Source of the DNA: CALDUY01 sp046350255
GTDB taxonomy: Bacteria; Planctomycetota; Planctomycetia; Gemmatales; Gemmataceae
Direction of reading: 5' to 3'
Length of the DNA stretch: 64,000 nucleotides
Assembly (NCBI GenBank): GCA_046350255.1
Contig: JAXMAV010000032.1
Coordinates: forward strand, 32,893 to 96,892
Shown here: positions 54,764 through 63,834 of the stretch, in pieces
Layout of the letters: the number at the start of each line of letters is the position of its first letter
Numbering within the stretch: position 1 is the stretch's first letter
Program-made: the position numbers and the translations under genes
Notes under the pieces: model-generated
The model's database searches: none
Told to the model about the DNA's origin: nothing
The model's input: the letters and a program-made list of their open reading frames with translations, nothing else

Positions 54764-55264
54764 ATGAGCAACGCGCCGTTTCAGCGGCTTGGCGAGTTCC
54801 ACCTGGCCTGCCCTCAGCCCGGAGGACGTTGGAAGGTCTACCGGCGGGACAACCCCCCGCATGAACTGCTCGACCGGCCGGTGGCAGAATGCGCGAGCCT
54901 CGCCGAATGCGAGCGGTGGGTCGATGGCTACCTCCGGGAGCACGGCGAGCGGCTCAGGCAGCGGGCGGTAGAAGCCCCCGTCGAGCTTGCCGAACTCGAA
55001 GCTGGCGGCTACTGGACCGAGCGAAAGTTGCTGCTAGCAATCGTCAAGCGGCTGAGGAAAGAGTGGACCGGTGTCGATTTCCGCATCGAGCAGGTCGGGG
55101 AAGACGAGTGCCTCCGCTGGCGGGGCGGTCCCCACAAGCGGGATGTGAGGGAGTTCCTGGAGTCGCTTGTCGATTCGAAGGCCCTCCAGCGGCGGGTTAG
55201 CCCCGCCACGTCGAGTACCATTTCAAGCCTCCCCAACATGCTTGAGTACAAGCGACGAACTTGA
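54764..55264 (+). CDS. Uncharacterised protein of the ParA-like operon (166 aa)
   Basis: MSNAPFQRLGEFHLACPQPG, then HELLDRPVAECASLAECERW, VDGYLREHGERLRQRAVEAP and TERKLLLAIVKRLRKEWTGV, followed by HKRDVREFLESLVDSKALQR. It is helical and charged with no recognised domain. The start codon follows the previous stop with no gap. The stop TGA overlaps a TTG that could start the next frame, implying coupling. Function unknown. Confidence 0.55.
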   Translation: MSNAPFQRLGEFHLACPQPGGRWKVYRRDNPPHELLDRPVAECASLAECERWVDGYLREHGERLRQRAVEAPVELAELEAGGYWTERKLLLAIVKRLRKEWTGVDFRIEQVGEDECLRWRGGPHKRDVREFLESLVDSKALQRRVSPATSSTISSLPNMLEYKRRT

Positions 55265-55350
55265 ATGACGGAGAGGATCACGCGCCCGCTTCGTGCATGA
55301 GAGTGCCTCCCGCTCGGTGCGAGGAGGCCACCGGATCGCGGGACTCTGGC

Positions 55351-55932
55351 ATGCAGGACAAGTCACACCAGACCGCCGTGGCAGTCGTCCCTCCAGAAGA
55401 GGTATGGGGTCCGATCCAGGCGATCCGCGAGAAGCACGACAGGCAGTTCCGCCGCTGGATGCCGCATGTGAACCTGCTCTTCCCGTTCCTTCCGGCTGAG
55501 TGGTTCAAGGACGTTCTCCCTCGCCTGGCTGAAGTTTGCGCGGGGAATGCTCCCCTACTGGTGACCCTCGCCGAGTTCCGCCACTTCGCACACCCATCGG
55601 GCAGGGAAACCCTCTGGCTCGCCCCGCAACCCAAGGATGACCTCGCCCGCCTACAAGCCGCCCATCAAGCCGCCTGCCTTGACTGCGACGATCTCTCACG
55701 TTTCGCCGCCGGCTTCACACCGCACCTCAGCGTCGGGCAGGCCCGCTCCATACGGGAAGCTCGCAAGCACCTCGACGCCTGGCAGGCCGCGTGGACGCCC
55801 ATCTGCTTTCGGCTAGGAAGCGTGGCTGTCCTGAAGTGTGGGCAGGACACGCCCTATGAGTTCGTACGCTCGGTCCTGCCGGCCGGGGCCTGCCCCTCAC
55901 GCTCAGTTACCACCCTGTGGGATCGGGGCTGA
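55351..55932 (+). CDS. 2H phosphoesterase (2'-5' RNA ligase superfamily)
   Basis: About 193 aa. The two HxN/HxS motifs of 2H phosphoesterases are present: RWMPHVNLLFPFLPAEWFKD and AAGFTPHLSVGQARSI. Members open 2',3'-cyclic phosphates or 2'-5' linkages in RNA and nucleotides. I chose ATG 55351 (MQDKSHQTAVAVVPPEEVWG) since the sequence upstream, back to a TTG at 55261, is unlike protein; the overlap start remains possible. As the last gene of the ParA-like operon it may act on RNA ends or cyclic nucleotides. Confidence 0.65.
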   Translation: MQDKSHQTAVAVVPPEEVWGPIQAIREKHDRQFRRWMPHVNLLFPFLPAEWFKDVLPRLAEVCAGNAPLLVTLAEFRHFAHPSGRETLWLAPQPKDDLARLQAAHQAACLDCDDLSRFAAGFTPHLSVGQARSIREARKHLDAWQAAWTPICFRLGSVAVLKCGQDTPYEFVRSVLPAGACPSRSVTTLWDRG

Positions 55933-56944
55933 CGCGGATGAGCTTCTTGCCAAAGTTGTCGCCCCGGAGCAACCCGATCAACTCGCGCGGGGCGTTCTCC
56001 AGCCCATCGGTGATGTCCTCGCGGTACTTGATCTTCCCCTCACGCAGCCAGGCGCTCACGTCGGCAAGGAACTCAGGCATCTGCGAGGCGAAGTCCCGGA
56101 CGATGAACCCCCGGAAGGTCAGCCGCTTCACCAGGATCTTCTGCATCAACTGGGGCAAGCGATCTGGCCCGGCGGGTAGCTCGGTCGCGTTGTAGTGGGC
56201 GATCAGGCCGCACACGGGAACCCTGGCGAAGTCGTTCAGCAACGGCAGCATGGCGTCGAACACTGCCCCGCCGACGTTCTCGAAGTACACGTCGATGCCG
56301 TTGGGGCAGGCGGCTTTCAGGCGCTTGGCAAGATCCGGCTGGCGGTGGTCCAGGCAGGCGTCGAAGCCCAGTTCTTCTTGCACAAAACGGCACTTGCGCT
56401 CGCCGCCGGCGATCCCGACGACGCGACAACCCTTGATCTTGCCGATCTGCCCGACCACCGAGCCGACCGCCCCGGACGCCGCCGCCACAGCCAGGGTCTG
56501 CCCTGGTTGGGGTTGGCCGATGTGGAGCAGCCCCGTGTAGGCGGTCATTCCCGGCATCCCGAGCACGCCCAGCGCGTACGAGATCGGCCCGAGCGCGGGG
56601 TCCACCTTGCGCGTCCCATTGCCGTCCGACAGCGCGTACTCCTGCCAGCCGGTCCTCCCGACCACCAAGTCGCCGGCCTGGTATTCGGGAAGGTTGGACT
56701 TCAGTACCTCGCTGACAGTGCCCCCCTCCATGACGCTGCCGACCTCGACTGGTGGGGCGTAGGAAGGGCCAGCGTTCATCCGCCCGCGCATGTACGGGTC
56801 CAGCGAAAGATAGATGGTGCGGAGCAGCATCTGGCCGGGGCCGACTTCGGGCAACTCGACCTCCACCAGGTTGAAGTTCTCCAGAGTCGGCTCGCCGTGC
56901 GGGCGCGCAGCCAGGAGTACCTGGCGGTTCTGTATTGCTGTCAC
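55907..56944 (-). CDS. NADP-dependent zinc-less MDR oxidoreductase (CurA/prostaglandin reductase-like)
   Basis: A 345-aa protein. The GTG start at 56944 is set by GGGAGG 5 nt upstream; the longer frame is non-coding. MDR family blocks: NRQVLLAARPHGEPTLENFN, LSLDPYMRGRMNAGPSY (signature of the leukotriene B4 dehydrogenase/CurA group), GMTAYTGLLHIGQPQPGQTL, then AAASGAVGSVVGQIGKIKGC (Rossmann GxxGxxG) and IDVYFENVGGAVFDAMLPLL. It reduces alpha,beta-unsaturated ketones with NADPH. Housekeeping or detoxification role. Its 3' end overlaps the phosphoesterase gene's 3' end by 26 bp. Confidence 0.85.
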   Translation of the reverse strand: MTAIQNRQVLLAARPHGEPTLENFNLVEVELPEVGPGQMLLRTIYLSLDPYMRGRMNAGPSYAPPVEVGSVMEGGTVSEVLKSNLPEYQAGDLVVGRTGWQEYALSDGNGTRKVDPALGPISYALGVLGMPGMTAYTGLLHIGQPQPGQTLAVAAASGAVGSVVGQIGKIKGCRVVGIAGGERKCRFVQEELGFDACLDHRQPDLAKRLKAACPNGIDVYFENVGGAVFDAMLPLLNDFARVPVCGLIAHYNATELPAGPDRLPQLMQKILVKRLTFRGFIVRDFASQMPEFLADVSAWLREGKIKYREDITDGLENAPRELIGLLRGDNFGKKLIRVSPDPTGW

Positions 56945-57458
56945 AACACCTCCCTGCACCGCAGAAATGCCTGGATCGCTTTTCGATACGCCTCCACCGT
57001 CCTCCGTCCTCATACGCGGAGAAATATCCTTCTCGTCGCGCAGTGGGATCCGGGCTTTATTGTACGGTGGAGTGGCCCACAAGTTCCAAGCAAAGCCCCA
57101 CACTGCCGCGCAAGTGTTCAACTTCGGGGAGCACCTGAAACCCGGAAGGCGTCCGCCTGATTCGCCAGCCGTTTCTCGGTAACCAATGGCACCTGTCCCC
57201 CATGCGAAAGCTAAAGAAAGCCAGCAACTTGCGTCATAATACATGATGCGCCAGCGTACGCTATCCGCCGAGGCACTGGACCGCTCACGGCCCCACCTTG
57301 CCCGTTCACAGGGCGGGGCGGGGCCGGTCCGCTGACCGCCTCGCCGACCCCGTTCGCCAGCGTCCCCCAAGCTCTGATCGCCTCCGCACGTCGCGGGGGC
57401 GGTTGTGTTTCGACACGACCGTCCCTGCGGGGATGGTCCGTATCCGGAGGTCCGTCCC
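56945..57458. other. 514-bp intergenic region
   Basis: I see no gene, RNA or strong repeat here. The region just before 57459 carries a ribosome-binding site for the next gene. Confidence 0.5.
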
Positions 57459-57800
57459 GTGACCGCAATGATCCTCTCTCCCACCACTACCCTGCAACAC
57501 GCCTTCCTGGTGATCCTGCCGACGATCGAGCAGCACGCCCGCGCCCGCTTCCGCCATGTCCGCTGCCCGCATCGCCGGGAGGATTGCGAGGCCGAGGCCG
57601 TCGCCCTGGCCTGGAAGTGGTGCGTCTGCCTCGCTCAGCGCGGCAAGGACGCGACCGCGTTCCCCAGTACGCTGGCCGTCCTCGCTGCCCGCGCGGTGAG
57701 GAGCGGTCGCCGCGTCTGCGGGCCGGGATCTGAACCACGACCGGATCGACCAGTTGAAGCTCGGCGAGCGCAGGAAGTACGTTACGGACTTGCTGAGTAG
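57459..57800 (+). pseudogene. Conserved small planctomycete protein, C-terminus frameshifted
   Basis: GTG start at 57459 with CCGGAGG upstream. TAMILSPTTTLQHAFLVILP, then TIEQHARARFRHVRCPHRRE and EDCEAEAVALAWKWCVCLAQ, LAVLAARAVRSGRRVCG look like a conserved Cys/His-containing protein I associate with planctomycete accessory cassettes. After RRVCG the expected continuation (LNHDRIDQLKLGERRKYVTD, LL) appears in another frame, so an indel near 57720 is likely. It resembles the N-terminal part of small sigma-like DNA-binding proteins, but I cannot confirm that. Confidence 0.5.
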
Positions 57801-58159
57801 CAGCCAAAGTTGCGTCTCCCAGGAACGCGGGGAAGTCCGCTCCAGCTAGGAGCCCATCTGCGACGAGGGAGCCGAGGACGCCCATGTCGGCTCCCACCCT
57901 TGAACCGGCCTTCTCACGGCACCTCATCCGTTGTCTCGTCCTGGCATCTTGCCCAGAGGATCACGCTCTGAGCCGTCCCGGCCCTGCAGGTGCAACCCAG
58001 GTCGTCTCGACCCCTTTTCCTGGATCCTGAGCGATCCTGGGCGGCTTCCTGAACCTGCCTCAACGTCGCCCGACAGCCCCTACCCTGCCCCGGTGTACAC
58101 CCGAACGGGGACATGCGGGGTCTTTCTTTATCTCTACACACGAACCCCAAGGAGATCCC
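57801..58159. other. 359-bp region without a clear gene
   Basis: Apart from the frameshifted tail of the preceding gene (to about 57850), nothing recognisable is seen. A ribosome-binding site AAGGAG lies just before 58160. Confidence 0.5.
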
Positions 58160-58734
58160 ATGTCCGCAACCCTGACTCATGGCGCACGCAAGACGCTCGC
58201 CGATCAGCTCGATCGCTTCGACGCCATGCTCGACGGGCTGGCCGAGGCCATCCCCGAAGCCGTCGCCGACGCCGTTCGCGTGGCGGTCGCCGAGGCTGTC
58301 CGCGAGGCCGTGCAACACGCGATCACCGAGGTGCTGACCCACCCCGAGGTGCTCGCTCGCATCCGTGAGGCTACCACGCCGCAGCCCGCTCCGGCCGTGG
58401 TGGCTCCGAACCCCTGTCCGTCAAGCAGCACCAGCCGCAGCCTCTCCCGTCTGCGCTTGTGGTCCGCCGTCGCCCGTATCCGCTGTGCCCAGGCTCCGTA
58501 CCGCGTTGGCCAACCGGCTTCGGTCCGCACGGGACCGGATGCCGCCGAGCACATCCAGGTGACGTACCACTGGCGGAAGCCGACTGTCGGGTCAGCGCGG
58601 GCTTCGCCGTCGCCCTGGCCTCCCCTCTGCTCGGTCCACTGGCTGGCTCGCTCTTGTGCGCGGCCAGCGTCTTCACACTCGTCGTGGTCGCTTCCGTGTT
58701 GGCATCCAGGCCAGTGAGCCCCTCGTCACACTGA
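58160..58734 (+). pseudogene. Coiled/helical membrane-tail protein, frameshifted
   Basis: The N-terminus MSATLTHGARKTLADQLDRF, then DAMLDGLAEAIPEAVADAVR and EAVQHAITEVLTHPEVL, is a well-formed amphipathic helix series. After about residue 80 the frame becomes Ser/Pro-rich noise. Protein-like sequence reappears in other frames: LANRLRSARDRM, and finally FAVALASPLLGPLAGSLLCA and ASVFTLVVVASVLASRPVSP, a hydrophobic C-terminal tail ending at 58734. Read across two indels, it would be a cytoplasmic helical protein anchored by C-terminal TM helices. Function unknown. Confidence 0.5.
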
Positions 58735-58899
58735 ACTGACACGTCGCACGATCGCGGCATGGGTTCGCTCCCAGAGACTGGCCGGTCCCTCACTGCACTC
58801 CCCTGGAGAGGCAGTCGAGCCAGCCCGCGCAGTCCCCTGGAGGTCCCGCCGCGTTCGTGCCTGGGACACCACTGACCCTATCCCCACAGGAGACAAACC

Positions 58900-60030
58900 A
58901 TGAAGTTGCACCGCCCGGACGCCTGCCCCGTGCAGGAGAAGTTTCACACCACACGCAAGGAGCTGTCTGACGCGCTGATCGAGCGTGAAGACGAGATCGA
59001 GGTCGTCCTCACTGCCCTGGTGGCCCAGGAGCATCCCCTCCTCGTCGGGCCGCCCGGTTGTGGCAAGAGCCTGCTGCTGGACTCGCTGCTCGCCTGGACC
59101 GGCGGCAGGAAGTTCTCCATCCTGCTGACGAAATACTCCGTCCCCGAGGAGCTGTTCGGTCCGGTGAGTGTGGTCGGTCTCAAGGAGGACCGCTACACCC
59201 GCATCACCACGGGCCGGTTGCCCGAGGCCGACTTTGCGTTCGTGGACGAGGTGTTCAAGGCGTCGTCTGCAATTCTCAACACCTTGCTCAAGATTCTCAA
59301 CGAGCGCACCTACGACAACGGCGATGGCATCTCCCGCAAGGTGCCGCTCCAGCTCTGCCTCGCTGCCTCGAATGAATGGCCGTCGCCAGAGACCGGCAAG
59401 GAACTCGCGGCACTGTTTGATCGCTTTGCCTTGCGGAAGACAGTCCGTCCCATCCTGACGGCAGCCGGCCGCAAACGGCTGCTCTGGGAACGCGACCACA
59501 CGCCGAAGCTCTCGACCTCGATCAGCCCCGCCGAGATGGATTCTGCTCATGCCAACGCCCTGGCCCAGCCGTGGTCGAGTGAGGGCAAGGAGGCCCTGGA
59601 AGTGATCCTCCGCGAGCTGGCGAAGGAGGGTATTCAGCCAGGCGACCGCCGCCAGTGCAAGGCGGTCCGGATCGCCCAGGCGTTCGCCTGGCTCCACGGG
59701 GCGAGCCGTGTGGAACCCGAGCATCTGGAGATCCTGCAACACGTACTTTGGGACGACCCGTGTGAGCAACCGCAGAAGGTCGCTCAGGTGATCGCCCGGA
59801 TTGCCAACCCGGTTGGCATGCGCGTCAATCAGCTGCTCCTGGAGGTCGAGCAGATCCTGGCCGAGACGGAGGTGCGGAACCTCGCCCAGGCGGCGACGGC
59901 TGCGGCCAAGCTGGGTGAGATCGACAGGACGCTGGGGACGCTCAAGGGCAACGGTCGGCTGGAGCGTGCCCGGGCCTATGTGAAGGAGCAGATCAAACGG
60001 ATCAAGCTGGCCAGCATTGAGGCCATTTGA
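58900..60030 (+). CDS. MoxR-type AAA+ ATPase (RavA-like)
   Basis: A 376-aa protein. HPLLVGPPGCGKSLLLDSLL (Walker A), the MoxR region EELFGPVSVVGLKEDRYTRI, then EADFAFVDEVFKASSAILNT (Walker B), LLKILNERTYDNGDGISRKV, CLAASNEWPSP (sensor 1) and a lid domain. C-terminal helices include VEQILAETEVRNLAQAATAA. MoxR ATPases act with VWA-domain partners as chaperone-like machines for metal loading or complex assembly; the VWA partner is encoded about 0.6 kb downstream. An AGGAG site precedes the start. Confidence 0.85.
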   Translation: MKLHRPDACPVQEKFHTTRKELSDALIEREDEIEVVLTALVAQEHPLLVGPPGCGKSLLLDSLLAWTGGRKFSILLTKYSVPEELFGPVSVVGLKEDRYTRITTGRLPEADFAFVDEVFKASSAILNTLLKILNERTYDNGDGISRKVPLQLCLAASNEWPSPETGKELAALFDRFALRKTVRPILTAAGRKRLLWERDHTPKLSTSISPAEMDSAHANALAQPWSSEGKEALEVILRELAKEGIQPGDRRQCKAVRIAQAFAWLHGASRVEPEHLEILQHVLWDDPCEQPQKVAQVIARIANPVGMRVNQLLLEVEQILAETEVRNLAQAATAAAKLGEIDRTLGTLKGNGRLERARAYVKEQIKRIKLASIEAI

Positions 60031-60104
60031 TCCCTGCTTCCCTGTGCCTGTGCTTCATCGGGCCGGGGCCATCACGCCTCGGCCTTTTTCCATGGGGAGG
60101 AACC

Positions 60105-60440
60105 ATGACCAACCGCGAACTGTTGAACGCGCCGAAGGAGCGGCTCGGCCCGGTGGACCGGCAGCGGCAGCACATCCTGCGCGGGGAGCTGGCGCCGATG
60201 CCGTGCCCCGCCTGCCTGCGACCGCTGGACGCGCTGACCGCCGCCGGAGGCGACATTGACTCCTACCGCTTCAGCGCGGACACGCCCGTGTACCACTGCC
60301 CGGACTGCGGGGCGGTGCTGGACCGCGTCGTGCCGATCTTCGCCATCGGACCCGGCTGGCACTGGCAGCTGAACCACTCCTGGCTGGCCGACCGGCTGCG
60401 CAAGGCCCGCCTGTACGACGAGCAGCACAAGGAGAAGTGA
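60105..60440 (+). CDS. Small zinc-ribbon protein
   Basis: A 111-aa protein starting at 60105 after a GGGGAGGAA site. Two CPxC pairs (MPCPACLRPLDAL and YHCPDCGAVLDRV) form a zinc ribbon; the C-terminus (GWHWQLNHSWLADRLRKARL) is aromatic-rich and basic. It lies between the MoxR ATPase and the VWA gene in one cassette, with the next gene overlapping its stop. Role unknown, possibly nucleic-acid or protein binding. Confidence 0.65.
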   Translation: MTNRELLNAPKERLGPVDRQRQHILRGELAPMPCPACLRPLDALTAAGGDIDSYRFSADTPVYHCPDCGAVLDRVVPIFAIGPGWHWQLNHSWLADRLRKARLYDEQHKEK

Positions 60441-60646
60441 TGCACTCATTCCGAACGCGCGACGGCCGGGCGATTGTGGACCAGCGCTGCCAGTGTGGGC
60501 ACGCGCAAAGCCTACACGGTCCTCGGCTCGCCGAGCTGCCCAGTGTACTCGTCGGGGTGTTCCGTCACGGCCCCTGCCTGGAGGGCGAGTGCCCCTGCCA
60601 GCGCTTCAGCTTCAAGGAGTTCATTTACCAGGAGGAAACTACGTGA
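60437..60646 (+). CDS. Small cysteine-rich protein (69 aa)
   Basis: MMHSFRTRDGRAIVDQRCQC, then GHAQSLHGPRLAE and GPCLEGECPCQRFSFKEFIY. Five cysteines and two His residues suggest a metal site (CxC...CxxxxCxC). The GTG/ATG start overlaps the preceding stop (GTGATG), and its own stop overlaps the GTG start of the VWA gene, so the three are coupled. Function unknown. Confidence 0.6.
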   Translation: MMHSFRTRDGRAIVDQRCQCGHAQSLHGPRLAELPSVLVGVFRHGPCLEGECPCQRFSFKEFIYQEETT

Positions 60647-62028
60647 ATCGCGACGAGTTGTTGAAGATGCTGGATCTCAGTGGCAAGGACGTCGCCGCTC
60701 CGGGGGGCGACGGACTCATCATCACCCCCGTGGAGGCGGGTACACCAGAGATCGCCGCCAACCCGACCGCGCTGGAGATCGACGAGTGGGGCCTGCGCCG
60801 GGGCCGCGAGCTGCTCACGGAGAGTGCGCGCTTGGGGCAGCTCAAACTCAGTGAGCACGCTGTGGCTGACTTTCACGCGGCGGCGTTCGATCCGGACCCG
60901 CAACTGCTGCCCACCTGCGCGGACCGGCGGCGTCGGGAGTTCCTATCGCAGATGCTCCAGACACCGGAGTTCCACGGGCTGCACGCGGCGACCATGCTGG
61001 ATGGCACCGCCTCGGAGATCGCTGCCACGGCGTTCGCTGAACAGTATGCCGCTCTCAATCAGCAGGAGGACAACCAGGAGGCGGTGAGCAAGGGAGAGCT
61101 GGACCGCGAGATGGAAACCTTGCGAGCCGTGGGCCGGGCGGTCTCCAAGGCGAGTGAGGAAGTGGAAGAACTCCACGAAGCCGCTGCTGCCCTGGGCATG
61201 GGGCCAGGCTCACCAGGGAGCAACGACCCGAAAGCGGTCGCGGAGCTGTTCCGCCGTGTGCGGAGCAACCCCATACTCCGACGCATCTGCGAGCTGGCGG
61301 GTCGTTATCGCCGGCTGGCTCAGTCACGCCAGCGACGCAAGACCACGCACGGCCTGGACGACTTCGTCGGCGTCGAGCCGGACGGCGACCTCGGGCGGCT
61401 CTTGCCTTCGGAGCTGGCGAAACTGGCCATCCCCGAGTTCGAGCTAGATACCCTGCGCCGCATCGTCGAGCGGCAGGCATTGTGTCGGGCCTACCAGTCG
61501 AGCGAGCCAGTGGCCAAAGGCCCAATCATCGTGTCGCTCGACGAGAGCGGCTCGATGCAGGGCAGCAAGATCGAGACCGCCAAGGCGCTGGCTCTAGCAC
61601 TCGCCTGGATCGCCCGGCAGCAGCGCCGCTGGATCGGGTTATGTGCCTATTCGGGCGACTCCGGTGAACGGCTGCTGCCCTTACCGCCGGGCCGCTGGGA
61701 CGAAGCGAAGCTCCTGGACTGGTTGTGTGCGTTCATTGGGCGGGGGTCGAGCCTCGATGTCCCTGTCCGAGAGATGCCACGCATTTACCAGCAGCTCAAG
61801 GCCCCCCTCGGTGACACGGACGTGATCTTTATCACCGATTGCCAGTGCCGCATCCCTGAGTCGATCCGTACCGACTTCCTGAGCTGGAAGCAGTCGGTGA
61901 AGGCCCGGCTCCTCACCCTGGTCATCGGTAGCTCGCCGGGTGACCTTGCTCCTATCTCCGATGAGGTTCACGTCGTCCCCTCCCTGGCCGTCCGCGAGGC
62001 GGCGGTCGGGCGCGTCCTGTCGATCTGA
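60643..62028 (+). CDS. VWA-domain protein (ViaA-like partner of the MoxR ATPase)
   Basis: A 461-aa protein. The GTG start at 60643 has GGAGGAA upstream. The N-terminal two thirds are helical (LDREMETLRAVGRAVSKASE, then EVEELHEAAAALGM), followed by RRKTTHGLDDFVGVEPDGDL. The VWA domain begins GPIIVSLDESGSMQGSKIET with an intact MIDAS motif DESGS, then LALALAWIARQQRRWIGLCA and DTDVIFITDCQCRIPESIRT. It is the expected partner for the upstream MoxR ATPase, as in RavA-ViaA. Confidence 0.8.
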   Translation: MNRDELLKMLDLSGKDVAAPGGDGLIITPVEAGTPEIAANPTALEIDEWGLRRGRELLTESARLGQLKLSEHAVADFHAAAFDPDPQLLPTCADRRRREFLSQMLQTPEFHGLHAATMLDGTASEIAATAFAEQYAALNQQEDNQEAVSKGELDREMETLRAVGRAVSKASEEVEELHEAAAALGMGPGSPGSNDPKAVAELFRRVRSNPILRRICELAGRYRRLAQSRQRRKTTHGLDDFVGVEPDGDLGRLLPSELAKLAIPEFELDTLRRIVERQALCRAYQSSEPVAKGPIIVSLDESGSMQGSKIETAKALALALAWIARQQRRWIGLCAYSGDSGERLLPLPPGRWDEAKLLDWLCAFIGRGSSLDVPVREMPRIYQQLKAPLGDTDVIFITDCQCRIPESIRTDFLSWKQSVKARLLTLVIGSSPGDLAPISDEVHVVPSLAVREAAVGRVLSI

Positions 62029-62120
62029 CCCCATCACAACCAAGGTTAACGGCCCGGCGGGTTTCTCCATCCGGAGAGCTGCCGGGCCTGGTTCTTTTCC
62101 ACCACGAAGGAGTCTGTTTC

Positions 62121-62993
62121 ATGCATCCCAGGCATCACCACCCGTTCCCCGTCGCCGCTGGCATGAAGTTGCTGGGCGAGATCCTGACCTGGACCTGCAA
62201 CGGTGTCACGGTCAGGCACCGGGACCTCATCGAGGCCCTGCGCGAATCCGATCTGGAGGAGAGCGTGGCCCGCGAACTGGCACCCCGCCATGCGTTCTCC
62301 CGTGCCTGCAAAAAGCTGGCACGCGACCGCATTATCCGGCAAGTTGCCGAGGACGAGAGCACCCTCACCTTCCAGTTCACCCAGGAGTCGCGTCGGGAGG
62401 ACAAGTACGAGTACACGATGGAGACCCTGCTGGTCCTGGACAAGGAGTCGGGCAAGGTGACCTGCGAGCTGGCGGGGCTGGCCACCCTGGCCCAGGAGAA
62501 GCTGGACGAGGCCATCGTCGCCCGGACTGGAGGCGACGTGACCCGGATTGTGCAGAAACTGTTCGATCGGCAGGCGGATTTGTTCGCCATCCGGCCCCAG
62601 GGGGGGTGCTACTTCGTGCCGGTGATGCACACGGTGTTCATCGACAAGATCCAGTGTTTCCTCGGGAAGCTCAATGGGCAACTCCTGCGGTTCCCCGTCC
62701 CTGCCGGCACCAGCGAGGGGGATCGCTCTGTCAAGGAGGCCGTCACCAGTGGCCTGGCAGCCATGATCGAGGAGCATCGTGCCGCGATCGCTCTGTTCGG
62801 GGAGGACACGCGCGAGTCCACGCTGGAGCGCGCCGCCGAGCGCATCCGGGTCACCCGTCACAAGCTGAGCGCCTACGCGGAGTACCTGGCCGACGAACGC
62901 GCGAAGCTGGAAGCACAGCTCACTCTCGCCGCCGGCGAGCTGCGTGCCCGGATCGCAGCGCTGAGCGAGGCCGGCAACGCAGTGGCTTCCTGA
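62121..62993 (+). CDS. Conserved hypothetical protein (DUF6744-like)
   Basis: A 290-aa protein. FPVAAGMKLLGEILTWTCNG, VTVRHRDLIEALRESDLEES and HAFSRACKKLARDRIIRQVA begin it, followed by QKLFDRQADLFAIRPQGGCY, FVPVMHTVFIDKIQCFLGKL and a C-terminal coiled helix (YAEYLADERAKLEAQLTLAA). It resembles proteins I recall as DUF6744 from planctomycete accessory cassettes; no function is established. It is part of the MoxR/VWA cassette by strand and spacing. Confidence 0.55.
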   Translation: MHPRHHHPFPVAAGMKLLGEILTWTCNGVTVRHRDLIEALRESDLEESVARELAPRHAFSRACKKLARDRIIRQVAEDESTLTFQFTQESRREDKYEYTMETLLVLDKESGKVTCELAGLATLAQEKLDEAIVARTGGDVTRIVQKLFDRQADLFAIRPQGGCYFVPVMHTVFIDKIQCFLGKLNGQLLRFPVPAGTSEGDRSVKEAVTSGLAAMIEEHRAAIALFGEDTRESTLERAAERIRVTRHKLSAYAEYLADERAKLEAQLTLAAGELRARIAALSEAGNAVAS

Positions 62994-63080
62994 ATCCCCT
63001 CCCTGGACAGCGACCGGGTTGGCCCCTCGCTGGGGTCGGCCGGGTCGCTGTCGTTTTCCTGATGTACCTTGGAGATCCTT

Positions 63081-63380
63081 ATGACCACGACCACCCATCC
63101 GCCGACGCCCTCTCCGCTGCGGGACCTCCATCTGATGGCCAACCCTTCCGTGTGGCCGACCTGGCCGTTCTTGCCGCTGGTCCGTCGCTCGACTGGCAAA
63201 GAGGAGTTGGGTCTGTTGTTCGACTTGCGCGCCATCGCTGGCCAGACTGGCTACCGCTGCACGGTGTGGAAGGGAAACCTGTTCCTGTTGCCGCGAAGCC
63301 TGGATGACTTCCTGGCGCTGCCCAGGGAGGTGTTTGACACGTTTGAGGAAGTCGTTGGTGCAGGTTGGCGCGTCGATTGA
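63081..63380 (+). CDS. Small hypothetical protein (99 aa)
   Basis: MTTTTHPPTPSPLRDLHLMA, then KEELGLLFDLRAIAGQTGYR and CTVWKGNLFLLPRSLDDFLA, LPREVFDTFEEVVGAGW. It looks like a folded alpha/beta domain with a disordered N-terminus. No family is recognised. It sits in the same cassette, 87 bp after the preceding gene. Confidence 0.5.
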   Translation: MTTTTHPPTPSPLRDLHLMANPSVWPTWPFLPLVRRSTGKEELGLLFDLRAIAGQTGYRCTVWKGNLFLLPRSLDDFLALPREVFDTFEEVVGAGWRVD

Positions 63381-63458
63381 CCCGTCGGCGACACCATCCA
63401 ATCGGGTCGGGAGACATGCTCCTGGCCTTGTCTGTTTCCATTTGTTGAGGAACGCATC

Positions 63459-63821
63459 ATGATCCACCTGTTCCGAGTCATCACCGATCGCGTGAAAGCA
63501 CTCTTCGCCACCGCTGCTGCACTGGAGCTGGAGGGGGAATTCCTGGCCCGGGATGCGGAGCGTCGGGCCGAACTGCTGCGGCTGGCTGCACGGTTCGAGG
63601 CCGAGGGTCTGCGGACTGTCGCTGAGCGCCTGCGTCGGCAGGCCGAGGCGGCCAGTATCGAGTCTCCGGCAGCGAGCGAGCTGCCGACACTGGCTCACTT
63701 GCGGGGCGAGGGATTGCCCACGGACACTGGTCCCGCGATGCACACCACTGCGCTGCCCGAACCAAGGACCCAGGGTAAGCGCCTGCCCCTCTCCAGTAAC
63801 GGTCGCAAGCGGGGCCACTGA
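63459..63821 (+). CDS. Small helical hypothetical protein (120 aa)
   Basis: The N-terminal 65 residues are one or two long helices (RVKALFATAAALELEGEFLA, RDAERRAELLRLAARFEAEG, LRTVAERLRRQAEA), followed by a low-complexity tail. A coiled-coil role is likely; no family is recognised. Same strand and cassette as its neighbours. Confidence 0.5.
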   Translation: MIHLFRVITDRVKALFATAAALELEGEFLARDAERRAELLRLAARFEAEGLRTVAERLRRQAEAASIESPAASELPTLAHLRGEGLPTDTGPAMHTTALPEPRTQGKRLPLSSNGRKRGH

Positions 63822-63834
63822 TGGGGAGATTCGC

